Of a stretch of 64,000 nt of DNA, positions 1-6,908 are shown piece after piece. The notes under the pieces are model-generated. The model did not search any database. It saw nothing but the letters and a program-made list of their open reading frames with translations, and was not told the origin of the DNA. A program made the position numbers and the translations under genes. Position 1 is the first letter of the stretch. The number at the start of each line of letters is the position of its first letter. This DNA comes from Nocardioides oceani (lineage in GTDB: Bacteria; Actinomycetota; Actinomycetes; Propionibacteriales; Nocardioidaceae), in contig NZ_JAUHJQ010000005.1 in NCBI RefSeq assembly GCF_030412965.1, positions 186,001 to 250,000 of the forward strand. The letters are read 5' to 3'.

Positions 1-1
1 C

Positions 2-220
2 CCGCTCCAGGACCGGCCGGTCCGGGTCGACCGCGAGACGCTCACCCTCGGGTACGCCGGGGTCTACTCCAGCTTCCTGCGGCACGCCGAGGCCGCCTCG
101 GAGCGGTACGGCGTCGACGTACGCCAGATCCTGATGGAGTGCGGCCGTCGCCGGCTCGTCGGCGGCCAGGAGGACATGATCATCGACATCGCGCTCTCCC
201 TGCAGGAGCCCGCTGCCTGA
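2..220 (+). CDS. 4-hydroxy-2-oxovalerate aldolase, C-terminal fragment
   Basis: Only the last 72 codons are inside the window; the reading frame enters at base 2 and ends at TGA 218-220. The visible tail contains [17 protein letters not shown] followed by [13 protein letters not shown], which I recognise as the C-terminal communication domain of the DmpG/BphI/HsaF aldolases. These cleave 4-hydroxy-2-oxoacids to pyruvate and an aldehyde that is channelled to a partner acylating aldehyde dehydrogenase. The pathway is meta-cleavage of aromatics or, in actinobacteria, of steroid rings; which one cannot be told from this fragment. The partner genes would lie to the left of the window. A strong hairpin follows 36 bases after the stop. 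Confidence 0.85.
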   Translation, partial: PLQDRPVRVDRETLTLGYAGVYSSFLRHAEAASERYGVDVRQILMECGRRRLVGGQEDMIIDIALSLQEPAA

Positions 221-255
221 GGCCGGCTGCGCTGCGGGCCTTCCGTTTCCTGCGC

Positions 256-292
256 CACGAAGCCCCGACCGCGGTGCGGTCGGGGCTTCGTG
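256..292. terminator. Bidirectional intrinsic terminator
   Basis: A perfect 17-bp stem (CACGAAGCCCCGACCGC and its complement) closes a 3-base loop between two convergent genes, the aldolase and the DoxX gene. There is no U-tract, as is usual in high-GC actinobacteria. Confidence 0.8.
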
Positions 293-306
293 CTGCTCGA
301 GAGGTG

Positions 307-897
307 TCAGCGGAGGACGGGGAGCTTCTCGACGAGGCCGGTGCTGGCCCAGGCCTTGCCGAGGCCCCAGGTGTCGCCGGCGGCGAGGGCGCCGAGGACG
401 ACGAGGGTGGCGGCGCCGAGGAGGTGCTCGTCGAGGAAGGGGTGGTTCTCCGGGGGCAGCACGACGGTCCACATCAGCACGTAGAGCAGGGCGCCGGACG
501 CGGCGGCGACGCGCATCCCGATGCCGAGGGTGAGCGCGAGGCCGATGCCGAGGAGGCCGACCATGAAGAGGGTGTCGGCCCACCATGCGCCGGCGATGCT
601 GTTGTAGAAGCCCTGGAAGGGGCCGTCGGCGCCGAAGGCGAGGAATCCCTCGGTGGGGCTGCCGCCGTTGATCCAGGCCGCGTCGCCGAAGCGGTCGAGG
701 TGGCCGGCCTGGTCGTAGCCGGTGTGGAAGCCGAGCGCCAGGAGCTTGTCGAGGAAGGCCCACAGGAAGGTGAGGCCGAAGCCGATGCGGGTCACGGCGA
801 GGGCGCGGGCGGCGAAGGTGGTCACCGTGACCGGGCCCTCGGGCCGCTCGGCGACGTCGTGACGGGTGTGGGTCGGGCGGTGCGCGATGGTGGTCAT
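307..897 (-). CDS. DoxX family membrane protein
   Basis: A 196-residue integral membrane protein. About four hydrophobic segments are visible: around residues 32-52 (ARALAVTRIGFGLTFLWAFL), 105-125 (WWADTLFMVGLLGIGLALTL), 128-147 and 160-173. The pattern and length fit the DoxX/DoxD family, related to the small subunits of thiosulfate:quinone oxidoreductase and often of unknown substrate. The start is ATG at 895-897, preceded by GGAGGTCACCGAC, a good ribosome-binding site. It lies downstream of the flavoenzyme fusion on the same strand, but a 150-bp gap separates them, so co-transcription is uncertain. The catalytic role is not deducible from the sequence. Confidence 0.8.
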   Translation of the reverse strand: MTTIAHRPTHTRHDVAERPEGPVTVTTFAARALAVTRIGFGLTFLWAFLDKLLALGFHTGYDQAGHLDRFGDAAWINGGSPTEGFLAFGADGPFQGFYNSIAGAWWADTLFMVGLLGIGLALTLGIGMRVAAASGALLYVLMWTVVLPPENHPFLDEHLLGAATLVVLGALAAGDTWGLGKAWASTGLVEKLPVLR

Positions 898-1047
898 GTC
901 GGTGACCTCCTTGTCTGTCGGTGGTGCTGGTCTGGTTGACGTCTCCAGACTGTCGTCCGCCGACGGGCGGGTGCAGAGTCCGCGGTCCCGACTGTGCGCG
1001 GGCCTTTGGTCCCGACCTCCCTGCCTCGAGTGAGGCGTCCTGCACGG

Positions 1048-3294
1048 TCAGGCGGCCGGACCCTCCGCGGCGTCGACGGCGGGGTCGATGAAGAAGTTGT
1101 CGCGGAACAGACCGCTGGGGTCGTACCGACGCTTCAGCTCCCGCAGCCGCGCGAGGTGCGCGGGCGGGAAGGCACGCTCGAGCCAGAGCGGGCCGGTGCC
1201 GGTCTCGAAGCTGAGGTAGCTGCCGGACAGGTGGGGGACGAGCCGCTCCCAGGCGGCGTCGAACGACGAGCCGGCGCCGAAGCCCGCGAGGGCGAACGCC
1301 GCGCTGCGACCGGCGTACGCCGTGGCGGCGCTCGGCACGTCGGCGACGGCGCCGCCGACCGCGCGCACGGAGAAGAAGTGCGACGTGCCGGTGTCCAGCA
1401 GCGCCGCGACCTCGGCCGCGAGGGCGGGGGAGAGGTGGTCGGCCAGACCGGAGTGCGAGCGCGGCTCGCCACGGCCGCGCTGCGGCTCGTCGCTGCTGAA
1501 CGCGCCCATGACCTGGTCGAAGGTGGTGAGCACGACCTGCTGCTGGAGGAGCGGCGCCACCTCCGCGATCGGCTGCAGGCGCTCGACGACGGTGTCGGGC
1601 TCGTCGGCGTCGACCACCAGCATCGCCTGCGCGGTGCGGGCCCCGCCCCGACCGCCCCCGAGGATCACCTGGCCGGTGACGCTCCGGTCGGCGGCCTCCA
1701 GCTCGCGTCCCCAGCGCTCCAGGAAGGCGGCCGTGTCCGCGACCTCGAAGGCGAGCTGGGCGAAGGCGATGGTGCCGACGCGGGCGGCGGTCAGCTCGAA
1801 GGACGTCGCGACGCCGAAGTTGGCACCGGCGCCCCGGACGGCCCAGAACAGGTCCGGCTCCTCCTCGGCGCTCGTGCGCACCACCCGGCCGTCGGCCAGC
1901 ACCACCTCGACCGCGGTCAGGTGGTCGATCGTGAGCCCGTGGCTGCGCGCGAACCAGCCGACGCCGCCGGCCGTCGCGAGCCCGCCCACGCCCACACCGC
2001 CGTAGTCGCCGCTGCTGATCGCCAGCCCGTGGGGCGCGAGCGCGCGGGCGACGTCGACCCACCGGGCGCCAGGCCCGAGCCGGACCCGGCCCGTGGCGGC
2101 GTCGACCACCTCGACGGTGTCGAGCGCGCTGACGTCGAGCACGAGCCCGCCCCGGTTCAGCGACCGGCCGGAGATGCCGTGACCCGCGCTGAGGACGCCG
2201 AGCGGCAGGTGGCGGTGCTCGCGGGCGACCGCCACCGCGGCCTGCACCTCGGCGACGGACCGCGGCCGCAGCACCAGGCCGGGCGCGCCGCCGCGCAGGT
2301 AGCTCGAGGTGTAGCGGCCGTACGCCGGGTCGCCCGGCTCGACCGCACGCTCGGCGAGGGCCGCGGGCAGCGCGTCGTAGCCGATCCCCGGGAGCCGCCG
2401 CGCGAGCGCCGACGGGCCGCGCACCCGTCCTCGCTCCGGCACACCGGCACCCTCGCGGGCCTCGGCGACCCGTGCGCGCACCTCGTGGGCCAGGCCGGCG
2501 AAGCGGCGCAGCCCGCCCTCGTCGTCGCCCATCACGACGAAGGTGCTGACGCCGTCCTCGACCGCGAGGCGCACCAGCTCGTCGACGCCGGTGTCGGGCG
2601 TGACGTTGAGCAGCCGGACGACCTCGGCCGGGTCGCGGCCGGCACCGCGGGCGGCCTCGTCGATCACGCGCATCCCGCGCTGCAGGTCGCCCGGCTGGAG
2701 GTAGGGCAACGAGGGCAGCCACCCGTCGGCCGCCCGGCCGACGAGGCGGAGCATCCGCGGCTTGAGCGCCCCGAGCCAGATCGGCACCTCGTGGGCGGGG
2801 GCGGGACCGCGCTTGGCCCCGTGGACGCGGTGGTGGTCGCCGTCGACGGCGAGCAGCGACCGGTCGGAGGCGTCCCAGACACCACGGATGATCGCGATCG
2901 CCTCGTCCAGCGCGTCGACGGCCTCACCGGGCTGCAGGCGGGTGCCGCCGTAGGCCTCGATCGCGTCCCAGAACCCCCCGGCGCCGAGCCCGAGCGCGAC
3001 GCGGCCGCCCGAGAGCAGGTCGAGGCTGGCCACCGCCTTCGCGAGGACGGCCGGCGGGCGCAGGGGCAGGTTGAGCACGTTGCCGGCCAGGTGGATCCGC
3101 TCCGTGCGCGCGGCGGCGTACGACATCAGCGTCCAGGTGTCGAGGAACGACGGCTGGTAGGGATGGTCCTGGAACGTCGCGAGGTCCAGGCCGAGCTCCT
3201 CGCTGAGGGCCGTGAGGGCGACCGGCCGCTGGGGCGAGGCGGCCGACGGCGTGATGAAGGATCCGAAGCGCAGGGGGTGGCCGTAGTCGGGCAT
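1048..3294 (-). CDS. Bifunctional flavoprotein: LLM-class oxidoreductase fused to BBE-like FAD oxidase
   Basis: A 748-residue fusion. Residues 1 to about 280 form a luciferase-like (LLM, F420- or FMN-dependent) TIM barrel, with DLLSGGRVALGLGAGGF and VPIWLGALKPRMLRLVGRAADGW in its usual places. Residues about 320 to 748 form a complete PCMH-type FAD domain with a berberine-bridge C-terminus ending YDPSGLFRDNFFI. His372 in LSAGHGISGRS sits where the 8-alpha-histidyl FAD link forms. The second attachment cysteine of plant BBE enzymes is replaced (SSGDYGGVGVGG), so a single covalent bond is expected. ATG 3292-3294 is chosen over an upstream TTG at 3330 because it begins the LLM fold; the GGAGG is only one base away, so initiation is not ideal. 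An HxlR regulator is divergent. The substrate is unknown; the two modules may act in sequence. Confidence 0.85.
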   Translation of the reverse strand: MPDYGHPLRFGSFITPSAASPQRPVALTALSEELGLDLATFQDHPYQPSFLDTWTLMSYAAARTERIHLAGNVLNLPLRPPAVLAKAVASLDLLSGGRVALGLGAGGFWDAIEAYGGTRLQPGEAVDALDEAIAIIRGVWDASDRSLLAVDGDHHRVHGAKRGPAPAHEVPIWLGALKPRMLRLVGRAADGWLPSLPYLQPGDLQRGMRVIDEAARGAGRDPAEVVRLLNVTPDTGVDELVRLAVEDGVSTFVVMGDDEGGLRRFAGLAHEVRARVAEAREGAGVPERGRVRGPSALARRLPGIGYDALPAALAERAVEPGDPAYGRYTSSYLRGGAPGLVLRPRSVAEVQAAVAVAREHRHLPLGVLSAGHGISGRSLNRGGLVLDVSALDTVEVVDAATGRVRLGPGARWVDVARALAPHGLAISSGDYGGVGVGGLATAGGVGWFARSHGLTIDHLTAVEVVLADGRVVRTSAEEEPDLFWAVRGAGANFGVATSFELTAARVGTIAFAQLAFEVADTAAFLERWGRELEAADRSVTGQVILGGGRGGARTAQAMLVVDADEPDTVVERLQPIAEVAPLLQQQVVLTTFDQVMGAFSSDEPQRGRGEPRSHSGLADHLSPALAAEVAALLDTGTSHFFSVRAVGGAVADVPSAATAYAGRSAAFALAGFGAGSSFDAAWERLVPHLSGSYLSFETGTGPLWLERAFPPAHLARLRELKRRYDPSGLFRDNFFIDPAVDAAEGPAA

Positions 3295-3333
3295 GCCTCC
3301 AGCATCCGCCGGTCGGTGGCCGCGTGCCAACCG

Positions 3334-3359
3334 TGAGTAAGCAGGTTACGATGAGTAAG
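3334..3359. promoter_or_regulatory. HxlR operator and leaderless promoter
   Basis: Two exact copies of TGAGTAAG lie 18 bp apart (3334-3341 and 3352-3359). Between and inside them is the dyad GTAA-N5-TTAC (3337-3349). A -10-like TACGAT (3347-3352) stands 6 bases before the GTG start of the HxlR gene, so the mRNA would be leaderless and the operator would cover its transcription start. HxlR proteins commonly bind such sites near their own promoter; control of the divergent fusion gene is inferred. Confidence 0.55.
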
Positions 3360-3715
3360 TGACCACCCATGACGCCCGCCCCGCTCGTCAGGCTCGGCAC
3401 GAGGTCATCGACGACGCCACCTGTCGCGAGGCGACCGTCGGCCTGGAGTTCGTCGGTCGCCGCTGGACGGGCGCCATCATGCTCGCGATCGGCCGGGGTG
3501 CCTCCCGGTTCGGTGAGATCCAGGCGGCCGTCGACGGCCTGTCCGCGCGGCTGCTCACCGCCCGGCTCCGGGAGCTCGAGGAGCACGGCGTCGTGGAGCG
3601 CGAGGTCATCCCGACCACGCCGGTCTCGGTCCGCTACCGCCTGACGCCTCGCGGCCGCGACCTGCTCGGGGCCATCCAGCCGCTCGTCGCCTACCACCTG
3701 CGCTGGGAAGCCTGA
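3359..3715 (+). CDS. HxlR family transcriptional regulator
   Basis: A 118-residue winged-helix regulator. The HxlR fold is visible as CREATVGLEFVGRRWTGAIM near the N-terminus (residues 23-42; the family pattern is C-x-hhh-hhG-x-KW), then the recognition helix LSARLLTARLRELEEHGVVE and the wing TPVSVRYRLTPRGRDL. Members respond to redox state, aldehydes or aromatic compounds, and some use the conserved N-terminal cysteine (Cys23 here). The start is GTG 3359-3361, with TACGAT 6 bases upstream and no ribosome-binding site. It is divergent from the flavoenzyme fusion at 1048-3294, which is its likely target. Confidence 0.9.
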   Translation: MTTHDARPARQARHEVIDDATCREATVGLEFVGRRWTGAIMLAIGRGASRFGEIQAAVDGLSARLLTARLRELEEHGVVEREVIPTTPVSVRYRLTPRGRDLLGAIQPLVAYHLRWEA

Positions 3716-3914
3716 CAGGGAGCGGACCCTGGCCACCGTCGCCGCCGGCGGTGCTCGCGGTCGATGCCCGGAGGGTCGGTGCAGCCCCCGGTCGCGTGCA
3801 TGGCGCTGAGGGCTGCACCCGGCGCCGGCGGGAGTCGCATCCCCGACGAGCGGTCCCTGCACGGGCGCCGAGAGCAGTTCGGAGGCGGCGCCCGGCCGGA
3901 TGGGTGGAAATGGG

Positions 3915-3947
3915 ACCGCCCCCGACGCGAGGCGCGTCGGGGGCGGT
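3915..3947. terminator. Bidirectional terminator
   Basis: A 14-bp perfect stem (ACCGCCCCCGACGC) with a 5-base loop lies between the convergent HxlR gene and the small membrane protein gene. The rest of 3716-3965 shows nothing I can call. Confidence 0.75.
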
Positions 3948-3965
3948 CGAGTGGAGCTGAGGCGG

Positions 3966-4253
3966 TCAGGCCTGGCGGGCGCTCCGGTCGGTCTGGTCGT
4001 CGTCGTAGAAGTCGCGGCTGCCGGACTTCGCGAGACCGCGGCTGACCATGTAGCCGATCGTCAGCAGCGTGACGTAGAACCACGCCTCCTGCGTGCCGAA
4101 GTCCGAGGTGTCGGTGACGGCGGACGCGATCAGCACGCCGATCACGACGACGACGTAGGCGATGAGCTCCGTCGTCTTGACCGACGCCTTGGTCTCGGTG
4201 CTGATCCGGCGGCGGGTCGGGTGGACGACATCGTGGTCGTGGTGTGCAGACAT
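3966..4253 (-). CDS. Small two-helix membrane protein
   Basis: A 95-residue protein with a charged, His-rich N-terminus (MSAHHDHDVVHPTRRR). Two membrane helices follow, roughly residues 29-49 (TTELIAYVVVVIGVLIASAV) and 60-79 (EAWFYVTLLTIGYMVSRGLA), then an acidic tail (DFYDDDQTD). Such proteins are common and unassigned in Nocardioides and other actinobacteria. The start is ATG 4251-4253, with GAAGGAG 8 bases upstream; a longer upstream reading frame has no support. I do not recognise a function. Confidence 0.7.
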   Translation of the reverse strand: MSAHHDHDVVHPTRRRISTETKASVKTTELIAYVVVVIGVLIASAVTDTSDFGTQEAWFYVTLLTIGYMVSRGLAKSGSRDFYDDDQTDRSARQA

Positions 4254-4327
4254 GCGTGTGTGCTCCTTCAGGGTGTGCCTCGGTCCGCTGACCCCATGCA
4301 CGTTCAGCGGGCGGCGGGCACTCGGGG

Positions 4328-4397
4328 GAAGCCGCGCAGGCGCGGCTTCTCGTCCAATGCCCCTTGCCGATCGGCCCAGCCACACCCGTTCGGGTGT
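4328..4397. other. Two intergenic hairpins
   Basis: GAAGCCGCGC-AG-GCGCGGCTTC (4328-4349) is a perfect 10-bp stem, and ACACCC-GTTC-GGGTGT (4382-4397) a 6-bp stem. Both lie in the 262-bp gap between divergent genes, upstream of the small membrane protein. They could be 5'-UTR structures or regulator sites; neither follows a gene end, so terminators are unlikely. Confidence 0.4.
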
Positions 4398-4515
4398 AGT
4401 TGCTCGACACGGTCGTCTGCGGCGACGGCCCGGGTCGCTGCAGGTGGCTGAGGGTCCGTGTGACGCAGGCGTCCTGGTCCGCCGGCTGTCGGCGCCCGGG
4501 TGGCAGGATCGCGGC

Positions 4516-4881
4516 ATGGCGATCAACCCGCGCGGCTCGGACCTCAAGCGATACCTGCAGGAGGACCCCGGAGGTCCGGTGGTGATGCTGAACCTCCTGC
4601 GCTTCGCCGAGGACGGGCGCGCGTCCTACGAGCAGTACGCCCGCGCCCTCGAGGAGACGTTCCTGCCCCGGTACGGCGCCGAGGTGCTGTACGCCGGCGA
4701 CGGGTCGACCTCGCTCGTCGCCGAGCACGGCCAGGACTGGGACGCCGTGCTCCTCGTGCGCTACCCCTCGCGCCAGGCGTTCAGCAAGATGGTCGCCGAC
4801 CCGGAGTACCAGGAGGTCACCGCGTTGCGCACCGCCGCGCTGACGGAGGCCGTCCTCCAGGCCACCGTTCCCTGGACCTGA
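4516..4881 (+). CDS. DUF1330-like dimeric alpha/beta-barrel protein
   Basis: A 121-residue protein with the ferredoxin-like pattern of the DUF1330/dimeric barrel group: GGPVVMLNLLRFAEDGRA (strand 1), then YARALEETFLPRYGAEVLY, then DWDAVLLVRYPSRQAFSKMV followed by DPEYQEVTALRTAAL. This last stretch is the typical PSR-x-AF-x-x-M/hh-x-D-x-xY motif of the family. The biochemical role is unknown for most members. The start is ATG 4516-4518. CAGGAT lies 6 bases upstream with no ribosome-binding site, so the mRNA is probably leaderless. It is convergent with the old yellow enzyme gene. Confidence 0.75.
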   Translation: MAINPRGSDLKRYLQEDPGGPVVMLNLLRFAEDGRASYEQYARALEETFLPRYGAEVLYAGDGSTSLVAEHGQDWDAVLLVRYPSRQAFSKMVADPEYQEVTALRTAALTEAVLQATVPWT

Positions 4882-4908
4882 CGGCCGTCGGGCGCCCGCG
4901 CCCGCGGC

Positions 4909-6006
4909 TCAGGCGGTGTGCCGGTAGCCGGGGTAGTCGAGGTAGCCCGCGCTGCCGCCGCCGTAGAAGGTCGCGGGGTCGGCCTCGGCGAGCGGCAGGC
5001 GGAGGCGGAGCCGCTCGACGAGGTCGGGGTTGGCCAGGTAGGCGCGGCCGAAGCTGACCAGGTCGGCGCCGAGGCCGAGCCAGTGCTCGGCGGACTCGCG
5101 GTTGGTGGGCACGGGGCCGTAGGGGGACTCGCCGCGCTGCAGCCAGGTGCTTGGGTTGACCATGAAGGTGCCGCTCCAGCGCCGGCGCAGACCGACCATG
5201 GTGGGCTCGTCGGTGGTGGCCTCGAGGTGGACGTAGGCCAGGTCCAGGCGGTCGAGCTCGTCGAGCAGGGCGCCGTAGACGGCGGGCACGTCCTCCTCGA
5301 CGACGCCCCAGAGTCCGGCGCCGGGGGAGAGGCGGATGCCGGTCCGGTCGGCGCCGATCGCGTCGGCGGTGGCCTCGACGGCCTCGACCGCGAAGCGGAT
5401 GCGGTTGCGGATCGAGCCGCCGTAGGAGTCGGTGCGCAGGTTGGCGTTGGACGACAGGAACTGGCCGATGAGGTAGCCGTTGGCGCCGTGGAGCTCGACG
5501 CCGTCGAAGCCCGCGTCGACGGCGCGGGAGGCCGCCTCGGCGTACGACCTGGCCTGCTCGGGGACCTCGGCGGTCTCCAGGGCGCGGGGCACCGGCGCGG
5601 ACTGGGGCCCGGCGGGGGTGAAGACCGTGGCGTCGACGGCCACGGCGGAGGGGCCGACCGGCTGCAGGCCGCTGACGGACTCGTGCCCGACCCGCCCGCC
5701 GTGCATCAGCTGGGCGAAGATCCTCCCGCCGTTGGTGTGCACGGCATCGGTGACCGGCCGCCAGGACGCGGCCTCCGCATCGGTGCGCAGACCGGCCGCG
5801 CCGGGGTTGGCGGTGCCGACGCGGTTGGGCTGGATGGCGTCGGAGATGAGGAGCCCGGCGGTGGCGCGCTGGGCGAAGTACGTCGCCATCAGGTCGGTGG
5901 CGTACCCGTCGGCGGTGCCGCGGATGCGCGACATCGGTGCCATCACGACCCGGTTCGGGAGGAGGAGCTTGCCGAGCTGGTGGGTGTCGAAGAGCGAGGT
6001 GGTCAT
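4909..6006 (-). CDS. Old yellow enzyme family alkene reductase
   Basis: A 365-residue FMN-dependent NAD(P)H:flavin oxidoreductase of the OYE/NemA class, which reduces activated C=C bonds in enals, quinones or nitro compounds. Visible signatures are LLLPNRVVMAPMSRIRG at the N-terminal FMN site, FAQLMHGGRVGH, the substrate-anchoring pair in VELHGANGYLIGQFLS (His/Asn), DSYGGSIRNR, and LVSFGRAYLANPDLVERL at the phosphate-binding end. The length is normal for the family. The start is ATG 6004-6006, with -10 TACCGT 6 bases upstream, so it is leaderless. A MerR gene is divergent and its site overlaps this promoter, suggesting activation in response to an electrophile. Confidence 0.93.
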   Translation of the reverse strand: MTTSLFDTHQLGKLLLPNRVVMAPMSRIRGTADGYATDLMATYFAQRATAGLLISDAIQPNRVGTANPGAAGLRTDAEAASWRPVTDAVHTNGGRIFAQLMHGGRVGHESVSGLQPVGPSAVAVDATVFTPAGPQSAPVPRALETAEVPEQARSYAEAASRAVDAGFDGVELHGANGYLIGQFLSSNANLRTDSYGGSIRNRIRFAVEAVEATADAIGADRTGIRLSPGAGLWGVVEEDVPAVYGALLDELDRLDLAYVHLEATTDEPTMVGLRRRWSGTFMVNPSTWLQRGESPYGPVPTNRESAEHWLGLGADLVSFGRAYLANPDLVERLRLRLPLAEADPATFYGGGSAGYLDYPGYRHTA

Positions 6007-6012
6007 GCCGCG

Positions 6013-6045
6013 ACGGTAGGACCTACCATTGACGTCAGAGGCAAG
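6013..6045 (-). promoter_or_regulatory. MerR-type promoter of the old yellow enzyme gene
   Basis: Read on the minus strand, TTGCCT (-35, 6039-6044) and TACCGT (-10, 6013-6018) are 20 bp apart, the stretched spacing typical of MerR-activated promoters. A 24-bp imperfect dyad (6022-6045) centres on TGACGTCA and pairs 8 of 12 positions in each half. A second palindrome, GGTAGG-A-CCTACC (6015-6027), overlaps the -10 side. Binding by the adjacent MerR protein is inferred. Confidence 0.55.
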
Positions 6046-6085
6046 TCGACGACCGTCGGTGTGAGCCGGTTCACGAGGGGTGCGG

Positions 6086-6469
6086 ATGAGGATCGGCGAG
6101 CTGGCCGAGCGGTCGGGGGCGAGCGTCCGGTCGCTTCGCTACTACGAGGAGCAGGGGCTGCTGACCTCCGAGCGCAGCGCGTCGGGTCAGCGCCACTACG
6201 ACGAGGACGCGGTCGAGCGGGTGGCGCTGCTGCGGAAGCTGTACGCCGCCGGCCTCACCAGCCGGGTGATCACCGAGCTGATGCCGTGCGTCCACGCGCC
6301 GAGCCTCGAGACCAGCGACGTGGCGTTCGCCCGGATGCTCGCCGAGCGCGAGCGGCTCGAGGCCCACATCGCCGAGCTGACCGCGACGCTGCGCGCCCTC
6401 GACGACGTCATCGCGATCAACCGCCGCTGGCGTGCGCTGGAGGCCGACGGGGCCGGCGCGACGACCTGA
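6086..6469 (+). CDS. MerR family transcriptional regulator
   Basis: A 127-residue regulator. The winged helix MRIGELAERSGASVRSLRYYEEQGLL opens the protein, followed by SASGQRHYDEDAVERVALLRKL. A dimerisation coiled coil (about residues 80-115, MLAERERLEAHIAELTATL) carries on from there. There is only one cysteine (in LMPCVHAP) and no metal-site cysteine cluster, so it is neither SoxR nor a metal sensor; it fits the small MerR proteins that govern reductases. ATG 6086 is preferred to GTG 6080 because GAGGG lies 6 bases before it. It is divergent from the old yellow enzyme, whose promoter has MerR geometry. Confidence 0.9.
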   Translation: MRIGELAERSGASVRSLRYYEEQGLLTSERSASGQRHYDEDAVERVALLRKLYAAGLTSRVITELMPCVHAPSLETSDVAFARMLAERERLEAHIAELTATLRALDDVIAINRRWRALEADGAGATT

Positions 6470-6595
6470 ACGGCGGGGTCCCGGTCCGGTGCGTCACCCG
6501 TTGGGGTGCGGCTGGATCCGCGAGGTGGGAGCACCGGTGCGGGACGACGCTCAGCAAGCGGCGTCACCGACCCGTTGTCGCAGAGGTGCTCGACC

Positions 6596-6826
6596 ATGCG
6601 CCGATCCCAGCCCCTTCCGCTCGCCGGTCTCGATGGCCAGTGCGCCACCCACCAGTTCATCCGGGTCCACGGCCGTCGCCCGACACCCGAGGAGCTCGCT
6701 CGCTGCCGGCAGCTGTCCCCGTCAGCCGCGGCTCGACCGCCGGGCCGCCCCGTCCCGGCATGGTCGCCCGGCGGGGTCGCCGGACTGGTGCGCCGGGAGG
6801 TGGCTCGCCTCGTCGCTCGCCTGTAG
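6596..6826 (+). CDS. Small hypothetical protein
   Basis: A possible 76-residue protein, ATG 6596 to TAG 6824-6826. AGAGGTG lies upstream. Its central part, THQFIRVHGRRPTPEELA, reads like a short helix-capping motif seen in small actinobacterial proteins. The C-terminal half is Pro/Ala/Arg-rich, and the end (LVRREVARLVARL) is amphipathic. I do not recognise the family. It stands alone in the 439-bp gap between the MerR and sensor-kinase genes; it could be noncoding, and codon bias in this GC-rich DNA does not decide it. Confidence 0.4.
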   Translation: MRRSQPLPLAGLDGQCATHQFIRVHGRRPTPEELARCRQLSPSAAARPPGRPVPAWSPGGVAGLVRREVARLVARL

Positions 6827-6908
6827 CGCGCGCCGGCCCCGCGACGCCGGCCCACCGGAGGACCGCCGGGCTCCCTCGACCACGGTCCGGCGGCCGACGC
6901 CGGCGGCG

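Noticed and set aside
994..3336. A 780-codon plus-strand open frame opposite the flavoenzyme fusion
   Set aside because: It is antisense to a gene with clear domain matches, is rich in Arg/Gly/Val/Ala/Asp, and has no family resemblance. Long antisense frames are expected in DNA of this GC content.
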